A stretch of DNA of 8,703 bases from an uncultured Micromonospora sp. (GTDB lineage: Bacteria; Actinomycetota; Actinomycetes; Mycobacteriales; Micromonosporaceae). The DNA lies in contig CALGAM010000068.1 of NCBI GenBank assembly GCA_937951935.1, positions 1 through 8,703 of the forward strand, given 5' to 3'. Position numbers and translations under genes: made by a program. This document shows, piece after piece, positions 1-4,911 of the stretch (position 1 is its first letter; each line of letters begins with the position of its first letter). A model generated the notes under the pieces. The model was given only the letters and a program-made list of their open reading frames with translations. It was not told the origin of the DNA and did no database searches.

Positions 1-41
1 CGGCGAAGAAGGCCGCGGCGAAGAAGGCCGCGGCGGGGTAG
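1..41 (+). CDS. topA: 3' end of a Lys/Ala-rich protein, probably DNA topoisomerase I (partial)
   Basis: Read from base 3, the first bases encode AKKAAAKKAAAG followed by TAG at 39-41, so only the last 12 codons of a plus-strand gene are inside the window. A Lys/Ala repeat ending a protein is typical of actinobacterial DNA topoisomerase I, which relaxes negative supercoils and uses its basic tail to hold DNA; HU-type and histone H1-like proteins can also end this way. The topA assignment rests mainly on context: in Streptomyces, as I recall, topA lies just upstream of a membrane-fused thymidylate kinase gene and holB, and both of those occur further on here. The presence of a coding tail is fairly safe; the gene name is an inference. 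Confidence 0.6.
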   Translation, partial: AKKAAAKKAAAG

Positions 42-56
42 GCCGCGGCGAGGGCG
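1..56 (+). repeat. 15-bp tandem repeat encoding the K/A tail, decaying past the stop
   Basis: The unit cggcgaagaaggccg occurs at 1-15 and 16-30. A partial copy begins at 31, and a degenerate one (ggccgcggcgagggc) continues at 42-56, beyond the TAG stop. The TAG stands where the repeat would have an AAG lysine codon. The array therefore appears longer than the present reading frame. Confidence 0.7.
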
Positions 57-63
57 TCCGGGT

Positions 64-92
64 GGTGACCCGCGCCTGACGGGGTGGTCACC
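64..92 (+). terminator. Candidate stem-loop after the topA-like gene
   Basis: GGTGACC at 64-70 can pair perfectly with GGTCACC at 86-92 around a 15-nt loop, 22 nt after the stop codon. No T-run follows, as is common in high-GC actinobacteria. The rest of 42-180 shows no gene; further GGTCACC copies lie at 119-125 and 179-185. This region also separates the gene from the opposing acetyltransferase gene, so a terminator is expected here, but the hairpin is modest. Confidence 0.35.
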
Positions 93-180
93 GGCCTCGG
101 CGGTGGGACGGTCGTGACGGTCACCCACGCCCGACGGCCGGGTGCGGCTCCGTCCCGAGCCGGGCTCACCTTCGGTGCGG

Positions 181-1143
181 TCACCCCTGCCCGGCCGAGG
201 GTTGTCCGGACCGGTCCGGCCGCGGGCGGCGGAAACCGTACGTGACGTACCTGCGGCGGAACCCGAGGGACGTGTAGAGCCGCCGGGCGGGCTCGTTCTC
301 CGCGTTGTGGTTGACGCTGACCGTGGTGAGACCGAGCGCGCGCATCCGGTGCATCGCCGCCAGCATCACCGCCCGGGCGAGCCCGCGTCGCTGGAACTCC
401 CGGTGCGTGCCGACCGGCTCGAAGTGGCCGAACCGGTTGTGCTCGTCGATCCAGTAGACGGTGAAGGCGGCGATCCGGCCGTCGGGGGCCTCGACGACGA
501 TCTCCCGGTCCGGGTGGTACCCGGGCTTGGTCATCACCGCCGACCGGTACTCCTCGCCCGTCCAGTCGGTGTCGAAGGAGTGGTTGCGCACCTCGGCGAG
601 CTGGTCGGCGTCGGAGAGTCGGGCGCTGCGCAGCGTGAACCCGTCGGGTACCACCGGCTCGGGGAGCGGACCGGTCAGGTCGCGCTCGGTCACGTCGTCC
701 CAGGTGCGGAAGTGGGTGAAGCCGAGTTCGGTGAGGAGGCGGATCCGGGTGGTGTCGCGGTCGAAGACGTCGGTGAGGACGAACCTCTCGTCGGCGGCGA
801 GGTACCGGGCGGTCGTCTCGTACGCGTGCCGCAGCATCGCGGACTCGGCGGCGGTGCCCCGCAGCGCGGGAGCGGTGAGGACGTCGAACGCGGCACCGAA
901 GCGCAGGCAGATGGCCAGCCCGACGATCTCGCCACCGGTCTCCCAGAGGTGGACGAGGTCGCCGACGGGGTGCCGCCCGCGCAGGTTCTCGTAGATCCGG
1001 TGCGGCAGCTCGCCCACGTGGTCGTACCCGCAGCGGCCGGCCTCGGCGATCCAGCCGGCGACGGTCGCGGTGAGCCGGGGCAGGTCGGAGTCGGTGTAGG
1101 GGCGCGGGGGTGGCAGGCCGGGGGCCGGGTTGTTCGGGGTCAC
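181..1143 (-). CDS. GNAT family N-acetyltransferase with two tandem GNAT folds
   Basis: The predicted protein has 320 residues. The C-terminal half (about 168-305) is a complete GNAT domain: the acetyl-CoA pyrophosphate loop reads QRRGLA at 251-256, matching Q/R-x-x-G-x-A, and it is followed by the usual late motif N283...A286..LY...GF295. The N-terminal half (about 15-150) also looks GNAT-like, ending in LLTELGFTHF, but its CoA loop is degenerate (RGTAAE, 95-100). One active plus one inactive half is the layout of mycothiol synthase MshD and several actinobacterial acetyltransferases; nothing here fixes the substrate. The chosen GTG at 1143 precedes the first structured residues and has no Shine-Dalgarno. 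An ATG at 1275 would add 44 Pro/Arg/Ala-rich residues and nearly touch the oxidase gene, and is less likely. The preceding oxidase gene is on the same strand, 139 nt upstream. Confidence 0.85.
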   Translation of the reverse strand: MTPNNPAPGLPPPRPYTDSDLPRLTATVAGWIAEAGRCGYDHVGELPHRIYENLRGRHPVGDLVHLWETGGEIVGLAICLRFGAAFDVLTAPALRGTAAESAMLRHAYETTARYLAADERFVLTDVFDRDTTRIRLLTELGFTHFRTWDDVTERDLTGPLPEPVVPDGFTLRSARLSDADQLAEVRNHSFDTDWTGEEYRSAVMTKPGYHPDREIVVEAPDGRIAAFTVYWIDEHNRFGHFEPVGTHREFQRRGLARAVMLAAMHRMRALGLTTVSVNHNAENEPARRLYTSLGFRRRYVTYGFRRPRPDRSGQPSAGQG

Positions 1144-1151
1144 GCGGTGGC

Positions 1152-1180
1152 AGCGTAGTGACCGGTGAGCAGGCGGTGCA
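1152..1180 (-). promoter_or_regulatory. Weak candidate promoter for a leaderless acetyltransferase transcript
   Basis: On the minus strand TACGCT (1157-1152) fits the actinobacterial -10 pattern TANNNT and ends 8 nt before the GTG at 1143, which would suit a leaderless mRNA and explain the missing Shine-Dalgarno. A 17-nt spacer leads back to TGCACC (1180-1175), only 3 of 6 matches to TTGACA. Suggestive only. Confidence 0.25.
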
Positions 1181-1208
1181 GGGAATTTCGGCGCCCGCGC
1201 CGGCAGGC

Positions 1209-1234
1209 CGGGTCGGGGCGCCGGGCCGGACCCG
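1209..1234 (-). terminator. GC-rich stem-loop between oxidase and acetyltransferase genes
   Basis: CGGGTC at 1209-1214 pairs with GACCCG at 1229-1234, and two further G:C pairs (1215-1216 with 1226-1227) can form beyond a one-base bulge. It lies about 50 nt downstream of the oxidase stop codon, without a U-tract. It could terminate the oxidase transcript; equally it may be chance in such GC-rich DNA. Confidence 0.25.
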
Positions 1235-1282
1235 ACCGCCGTGCCGGGCCGCCGGTCGCGTCCGCGCGTCGGCACACGGTGG

Positions 1283-2611
1283 TCAGGGGCCGAGGACCCG
1301 CTCGGTGTAGGCGTTGGCGAAGATCCGGTCCGGGTCGAGCCGGTCCCGCACGGCCAGGAAGTCCGCGAACCGGGGATACGCCGGTGCGAGCGACTCCGCG
1401 TCGCGGTAGTGCCGCTTGCCCCAGTGTGGCCGGCCGCCCAGCGCCGTCGCCACCTGCTCGAAGGCCCGGAAGTACGGCTCGCTCGGGGCCCCGACGTACT
1501 GGTGGATGGCGACGTACGCCGACTCGCGCCCGTAGCCGTGCGACAGCCAGATGTCGTCCGGGGCGGTGAACCGGACCTCGACCGGGAAGAGCACCCGGAA
1601 CGGCAGGCCGTCGATCACCCGGCGCAGCCCGGCCAGCGCCTCCGGCAGGGCGGACCGGGGCAGGGCGTACTCCATCTCCTCGAACCGGACGCGGCGTGGG
1701 GTGCAGAAGACCCGGTCGGAGCGGGCGGTGTAGGTGCGGGCGGTCAGGGCCCGGGCGGAGACGGCCTGGATGGCCGGGACCAGCGCGGGGGCGACCCGGC
1801 CGAGCCGACAGGCGCCGCCGAAGACCGAGTTGGCGAGGAACTCGTCGTCCAGCCATCCCCGGAACCGGGACAGCGGCCGGTCGTCGACCGGCACCCGATT
1901 GTTGATCTTCACCTGCACCCGGTCGGTGTACGGGAACCAGTAGAACTCGAAGTGGTCGTTCTCGTCGACCAGCGTGGACAGGTCGGCGAGGGTGGCGGCG
2001 AGTGGGGCGGGCCGTTCCTCGGCCCGCAGGACGAAGGCGTCGACGCAGCGCAGCGTGACCTCGACGATGACCCCGAGCGCCCCGAGCCCGACCCGGGCGG
2101 CGGCGAAGACCTCGGGCTCGACCTCCGCCGAACAGGTCAGCACCTCGCCGGTTCCGGTCACCAGGGTCAGCCCGGTGACGAAGGTGGCCAGGCAGCCGTG
2201 GCGGGCACCGGTGCCGTGGGTGCCGGTGGAGATCGCCCCGGCCACCGTCTGCGCGTCGATGTCGCCGAGGTTGGCCAGCGCCAGCCCGTGCGTGGCCAGA
2301 AGGTCGTTGAGGGCGCGCAGCGACATCCCGGCGGGGACCGTCACCAGCCGCCGGGCGGTGTCGACCCGGACGGGTCCGGCGAGCGCGGCCAGGTCGAGCC
2401 ACTGGTCGTCGGCGCGGGCGATCGCGGTGAAGGAGTGGCCGCTGCCGACCGGTTTGAGGCGTCGTCCGGCCGACCGGGTGGCCCGGACCGCGTCGACGAC
2501 CTCCTCGACGGTGGACGGTCGCAGTGCGACACCGCTGGTGCGCTGGTTGCCCGTCCAGTTCGTCCAGCAGGCCGGGGCGGGGGCATCGTGAGGGGCGGTG
2601 GGACCCGGCAT
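1283..2611 (-). CDS. D-arabinono-1,4-lactone oxidase / L-gulono-1,4-lactone dehydrogenase family flavoprotein
   Basis: This 442-residue protein belongs to the VAO/PCMH flavoenzymes that oxidise aldonolactones or polyols. The N-terminal FAD domain (about 20-190) carries GSGHSF at 56-61, whose His59 is the position that holds FAD covalently in AldO-type enzymes, and later STGTHGTG, a flavin-contacting loop. The C-terminal ALO domain (about 195-440) ends with the family signature HWGK at 396-399 and DPDRIFANAY. From memory, the sequence closely resembles M. tuberculosis Rv1771, an L-gulono-1,4-lactone dehydrogenase that passes electrons to an acceptor other than oxygen, so oxidase activity should not be assumed. 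There is no signal peptide, so it is probably cytoplasmic. ATG 2611 was chosen because a strong GGGGAGG lies just upstream; an ATG at 2635 lacks one. The gene diverges from the TetR regulator, its likeliest controller. Confidence 0.92.
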   Translation of the reverse strand: MPGPTAPHDAPAPACWTNWTGNQRTSGVALRPSTVEEVVDAVRATRSAGRRLKPVGSGHSFTAIARADDQWLDLAALAGPVRVDTARRLVTVPAGMSLRALNDLLATHGLALANLGDIDAQTVAGAISTGTHGTGARHGCLATFVTGLTLVTGTGEVLTCSAEVEPEVFAAARVGLGALGVIVEVTLRCVDAFVLRAEERPAPLAATLADLSTLVDENDHFEFYWFPYTDRVQVKINNRVPVDDRPLSRFRGWLDDEFLANSVFGGACRLGRVAPALVPAIQAVSARALTARTYTARSDRVFCTPRRVRFEEMEYALPRSALPEALAGLRRVIDGLPFRVLFPVEVRFTAPDDIWLSHGYGRESAYVAIHQYVGAPSEPYFRAFEQVATALGGRPHWGKRHYRDAESLAPAYPRFADFLAVRDRLDPDRIFANAYTERVLGP

Positions 2612-2615
2612 CTGA

Positions 2616-2622
2616 CCTCCCC
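2616..2622 (-). promoter_or_regulatory. Ribosome binding site that decides the oxidase start
   Basis: On the minus strand GGGGAGG (2622-2616) is followed by TCAG and then ATG (2611-2609). The match to the anti-Shine-Dalgarno is strong, with 4 nt spacing. It lies inside the extended frame that would begin at 2635, so it favours the shorter protein. Confidence 0.7.
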
Positions 2623-2640
2623 GGTCTGGCGCCACGACGC

Positions 2641-2760
2641 CAGAGACAAACGTGAATCACCCTCGCGTTGATACGAGTAACGCAAAGTAAACCAGGATCG
2701 TCACGGCGAGTAAATACCACATTTCGGTTGGCTCGTTAGTCCCGGTAGCGTTTCGAATTC
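2641..2760. promoter_or_regulatory. Low-GC divergent control region between oxidase and TetR genes
   Basis: By count, G+C falls to about 48-50% over these 120 bases, against well over 70% in the flanking genes, which marks the shared control region of two divergent genes. On the plus strand TAGCGT (2746-2751) fits TANNNT, with a poor -35 (TTCGGT, 2723-2728) 17 nt upstream, and would give the TetR gene a leader of about 50 nt. TTGATA (2668-2673) resembles a -35 but has no well-spaced -10. On the minus strand several TA-rich hexamers exist, such as TACTTT, but I could not choose one. Confidence 0.55.
2665..2683. promoter_or_regulatory. Candidate TetR operator (imperfect 19-bp inverted repeat)
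   Basis: The plus strand reads GCGTT, nine bases, then AACGC: perfect 5-bp arms centred on 2674, with one further complementary pair inside (2672 with 2676). It sits in the low-GC region between the divergent genes, about 55 nt upstream of the oxidase start and 125 nt upstream of the TetR start. The size suits TetR-family operators, but no second copy was seen and the assignment is an inference from position. Confidence 0.35.
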
Positions 2761-2790
2761 CGCGACGCCTAGCAACCTTCATCCCGTCGA

Positions 2791-2797
2791 AAGGGAG
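2791..2797 (+). promoter_or_regulatory. Ribosome binding site of the TetR gene
   Basis: AAGGGAG lies 9 nt before the GTG at 2807. It supports that GTG; another GTG at 2797 is in a different frame that does not encode a TetR protein. Confidence 0.6.
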
Positions 2798-2806
2798 TGG
2801 CGACGA

Positions 2807-3451
2807 GTGTCCACGTCAACCGCCACATCCGGTCCACTGCGCCGGGTACCCGTGCAGGGCCGTAGCGTCGCTCGGGTCCAGCGCATGCTCGATGCCTGTG
2901 CGGAGATCGTCGACGAGGTCGGCTACGAAGGGCTGACCACCACCCTGCTCGCCGAACGCGCCGGTGTGGCCATCGGGTCGGTCTACCAGTTCTTCCCGGA
3001 CAAGCGTGCGATCGTGCAGGCGCTGACCCTGCGGAACATGGAGGCGTATCTGGCGCGCCTGGCCGAGCGCTTCTCCCGCGGCGACCTGACCCACTGGTGG
3101 GACGGCGTCGACGCCGCGATCGACGAGTACATCACCATGCACCGGGAGGTCCCCGGGTTCCGTACCCTGCACTTCGGCGACGTGGTCGACGTCCACCTGC
3201 TCGACGAGAACCGCGACAACAACGGTGTCATCGCCGAGCAGCTCGCGCGGGTGCTCGTCGAGCAGTTCGGCACCCCGGACACCCCCCGGCTGCGCTTCGC
3301 GTTGGAGATCGCGGTGGAGGCGGCCGACGCGTTGATCAAGCTCGCGTTCCGGCGCAAGCCCGAGGGCGACGAGGCGGTACTGGCCGAGGCGACCGCGCTG
3401 ATCCGCGAGTACCTGCACCGGCACGTCGACGCCGCCACGTCCGGCGCCTGA
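2807..3451 (+). CDS. TetR/AcrR family transcriptional regulator
   Basis: This 214-residue protein has the TetR layout. After a basic leader of about 20 residues, the DNA-binding domain covers about 21-70: helix 1 (RVQRMLDACAEIVDEVGYEG), then the helix-turn-helix TTTLLAERAGVAIGSVYQFF at about 44-63, closing with the family signature F..K..I. Residues about 80-208 form the helical ligand-binding and dimer domain, which does not tell the ligand. The GTG start follows AAGGGAG by 9 nt. The gene diverges from the lactone oxidase and converges, 11 nt apart, on the PLP enzyme. TetR regulators usually repress themselves and a divergent neighbour, so the oxidase is the best guess for its target and a sugar lactone or related metabolite for its ligand; both are inferences. 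Confidence 0.93.
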   Translation: MSTSTATSGPLRRVPVQGRSVARVQRMLDACAEIVDEVGYEGLTTTLLAERAGVAIGSVYQFFPDKRAIVQALTLRNMEAYLARLAERFSRGDLTHWWDGVDAAIDEYITMHREVPGFRTLHFGDVVDVHLLDENRDNNGVIAEQLARVLVEQFGTPDTPRLRFALEIAVEAADALIKLAFRRKPEGDEAVLAEATALIREYLHRHVDAATSGA

Positions 3452-3462
3452 GCCACCGGCGT

Positions 3463-4683
3463 TCAGAGGAAGGCGCGTCCCTCGCCGCGGTACGTCGGCA
3501 CGGTGTCCACCACCCGGTCGCCCTCGACCAGGTGGATCTGCGCGACGTGCTCGGCCAGCTCGCCGGCCTTGGCGTGCCGGAACCAGACGCGTTCGCCCAG
3601 CCGCAGCGTGTCGGCGACCGTCCCGACCACCGGGGTCTGCACCTCACCGGCTCCCTCGGTGCGGGTCAGTCGCAGCCCGGGTGGCAGCCACGGCAGGGGC
3701 AACCGACTGCGGTCGGCCGTCCCGGAGGCGAGCCAGCCCCCACCGAGCAGGGTCGCCACCCCGTCGCCGGGTCGGCGGACCACCGGCAGCGCGAAGAAGG
3801 CGGCCGGGGTGGGGCGCCAGGCGCGGTAGGCGTCGAAGAGCGTGGGTCCGTACAGACCCGACCCGGCGGTGAGCTCGGTCACCGCCGGGTCCGCCGCGGT
3901 CAGGGCGACGCTGCCGGTGCCACCGCCGTTGACGAACTCCAGGTCGGCGTGCTCGCGTACCGCGGCCACCGCCGCCGCCCGGCGGCGCAGCAGTTCCCGG
4001 TACGACCGGCGTTGCAGCAGCCGGATCGTGGCCGCGCGTACCGCCCGTCCGGGTGGGGCGTCGCCGATCCCGGCGATCTGCGCCTCGTACGACATCAGGC
4101 CGACCAGGCGGAAGCCCGGCCGCTCGGCGATCGTGGCGGCCAGCACGCCGGCGGCGGCGGCGGAGTGGACCGGCGAACGGCGGGTCCCGATGTGGATCCG
4201 CGGGCCGAGACGGCCGGGTAGGGGACGCCAGGACGCGTCGAGATCGAGACAGACACGCAGTTCCGCCCGGCGGTTCGGCGGGGTGACCGCGTCGATCAGG
4301 TCGAGGTGGGCGGTGCTGTCGACCATCAGACAGATCGCGGTGGCCAGGTCGGCGTCGGCGGCCAGCTCCGCCAGCGCCGCCCGGTCGGCGGTGGGGTACC
4401 CCAGCAGCACGTCGTCGGTCACACCGTCGCGGACCAGCCAGATCGCCTCCGCCAGGGTGTACGCCATGACGCCGCGCCAGCCGGGGTGGCGGAGAGCCCG
4501 GCGCAGCAGCGACCGGCACCGCAGGGACTTGCTGGCGACCCGGATCGGCTTGCCCGCCGCCTGCCGGGCGAGCGCGGCGGCGTTGGCGTCGAACGCGTCG
4601 AGGTCGACCACGGCGAAGGGCGCCTCCAGGTGGGTGGTCGCCCGGTCGAGACGTCGGCGCAGTCTGTCACGTTCGGTGGCCAT
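3463..4683 (-). CDS. PLP-dependent alanine-racemase-fold enzyme (amino acid deaminase/aldolase type, D-threonine aldolase/D-serine dehydratase-like)
   Basis: The 406-residue protein starts with the alanine racemase N-terminal barrel. It opens the fold with APFAVVDLDAFDANAAAL and continues with KPIRVASKSLRC, in which Lys52 is the expected Schiff-base lysine for pyridoxal phosphate. FVNGGGTGS matches the glycine-rich phosphate-binding loop. The C-terminal beta domain contains RHAKAGELAEH; His370 aligns by eye with the metal-binding His of D-serine dehydratase and D-threonine aldolase, but the residue two further on is Lys372 where those enzymes have Cys or Asp. Such proteins are commonly named 'amino acid deaminase/aldolase' in actinobacteria, and I recall them near lactone oxidases, as here. 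Likely cytosolic; substrate unknown, probably a D- or beta-hydroxy amino acid. ATG 4683 has no good Shine-Dalgarno but lies 6 nt after a -10 box, suggesting a leaderless mRNA. The upstream extension of the frame is antisense to the kinase gene. Confidence 0.88.
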   Translation of the reverse strand: MATERDRLRRRLDRATTHLEAPFAVVDLDAFDANAAALARQAAGKPIRVASKSLRCRSLLRRALRHPGWRGVMAYTLAEAIWLVRDGVTDDVLLGYPTADRAALAELAADADLATAICLMVDSTAHLDLIDAVTPPNRRAELRVCLDLDASWRPLPGRLGPRIHIGTRRSPVHSAAAAGVLAATIAERPGFRLVGLMSYEAQIAGIGDAPPGRAVRAATIRLLQRRSYRELLRRRAAAVAAVREHADLEFVNGGGTGSVALTAADPAVTELTAGSGLYGPTLFDAYRAWRPTPAAFFALPVVRRPGDGVATLLGGGWLASGTADRSRLPLPWLPPGLRLTRTEGAGEVQTPVVGTVADTLRLGERVWFRHAKAGELAEHVAQIHLVEGDRVVDTVPTYRGEGRAFL

Positions 4684-4689
4684 TCGAGC

Positions 4690-4718
4690 ACCGTAGCCCG
4701 TCCACCGGCTTATGCGAA
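4690..4718 (-). promoter_or_regulatory. Promoter for a leaderless transcript of the PLP enzyme gene
   Basis: On the minus strand TTCGCA (4718-4713; 4 of 6 matches to TTGACA) is followed by a 17-nt spacer and TACGGT (4695-4690), which fits TANNNT. Only 6 nt then separate the -10 from the ATG at 4683, so transcription should begin at or next to the start codon. This accounts for the lack of a Shine-Dalgarno. The -35 lies inside the inverted repeat at 4710-4732. Confidence 0.5.
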
Positions 4719-4732
4719 ACTCTCTCGCATAA
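4710..4732. promoter_or_regulatory. Perfect 8-bp inverted repeat, candidate operator over the -35
   Basis: TTATGCGA (4710-4717) and TCGCATAA (4725-4732) are perfect inverted copies separated by AACTCTC. The A/T content of the arms stands out in this GC-rich DNA. It overlaps the -35 of the minus-strand promoter, so a bound dimeric regulator would block or help RNA polymerase there. I do not recognise the cognate regulator; the TetR protein next door is one candidate, although the site at 2665-2683 is not the same sequence. Confidence 0.6.
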
Positions 4733-4779
4733 TTCGGGCCGCCGTGACCCTCCCGTGGCCGTGCCCGGGCGGATCGGCG

Positions 4780-4791
4780 CGGAACGTTCCG
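4780..4791. promoter_or_regulatory. Perfect 12-bp palindrome upstream of the kinase promoter
   Basis: CGGAACGTTCCG is fully self-complementary and lies about 50-60 nt upstream of the likely -10 of the MFS-kinase gene. It may be a protein-binding site; no known motif is claimed. Confidence 0.35.
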
Positions 4792-4818
4792 ACGACGGGC
4801 CCGGGAAACGTCCGCGTC

Positions 4819-4845
4819 GGCGCCGATCGGCGCCACGACTAGAGT
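4819..4845 (+). promoter_or_regulatory. Candidate tmk-holB promoter with a 16-bp palindrome in its spacer
   Basis: TAGAGT (4840-4845) fits the actinobacterial -10 pattern. No convincing -35 lies 17-18 nt upstream (GTCGGC or TCGGCG). Just before the -10 is GGCGCCGATCGGCGCC (4819-4834), a perfect 16-bp palindrome, positioned where a bound protein would sit between the two promoter elements. Transcription would begin near 4852 and leave a leader of about 60 nt. The lack of a good -35 would be consistent with a need for an activator. Confidence 0.4.
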
Positions 4846-4882
4846 GTCCTGCGGGGGAGCCCAGGTCCTGCGGGGAGCCCAG
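4846..4882 (+). repeat. Tandem direct repeat (19 + 18 nt) in the kinase leader
   Basis: GTCCTGCGGGGGAGCCCAG (4846-4864) is followed without a gap by GTCCTGCGGGGAGCCCAG (4865-4882). The copies differ only by one G in the G-run. They directly follow the candidate -10 box and precede the ribosome binding site, so they would make up most of the 5' leader of the mRNA. Confidence 0.85.
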
Positions 4883-4890
4883 CGCTGGGC
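4877..4890 (+). promoter_or_regulatory. 14-bp palindrome / leader hairpin before the kinase ribosome binding site
   Basis: GCCCAGCGCTGGGC is fully self-complementary; as RNA it can fold with 5 bp and a 4-nt loop. The GCCCAG of the first repeat copy (4859-4864) can pair with the same CTGGGC (4885-4890), so two hairpins compete. It ends 8 nt before the GGAGG. Confidence 0.4.
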
Positions 4891-4898
4891 CGGCATGC

Positions 4899-4905
4899 GG
4901 AGGGG
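4899..4905 (+). promoter_or_regulatory. Strong ribosome binding site, 8 nt before an ATC codon
   Basis: GGAGGGG matches the anti-Shine-Dalgarno fully over GGAGG (4899-4903). Counting from GGAGG, 8 nt separate it from ATC at 4912 in the frame of the MFS-kinase protein. No ATG, GTG or TTG in that frame lies near it, so it decides in favour of an ATC start. The nearby ATG at 4895 is in another frame and lies upstream of the site. Confidence 0.6.
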
Positions 4906-4911
4906 ACGGCC

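Noticed and set aside
142..1158. Plus-strand open frame opposite the acetyltransferase gene
   Set aside because: Low-complexity Val/Gly/Glu/Arg composition without motifs; it mirrors the real GNAT gene on the other strand.
1144..1275. N-terminal extension of the acetyltransferase to an ATG at 1275
   Set aside because: It adds 44 Pro/Arg/Ala residues unlike any GNAT start, and it would cover a stem-loop and the spacer after the oxidase.
2612..2635. Lactone oxidase start at ATG 2635
   Set aside because: The strong GGGGAGG lies inside this extension, directly before the ATG at 2611, and the extra 8 residues are not needed for the fold.
1241..2671. Plus-strand 476-codon frame opposite the lactone oxidase
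   Set aside because: No domain signature and skewed composition; the minus strand here carries an unmistakable flavoenzyme.
3448..3466. CTGA...TCAG inverted repeat at the convergent stops of the TetR and PLP enzyme genes as a terminator
   Set aside because: Only 4 bp, and it arises because both genes end in TGA on opposite strands.
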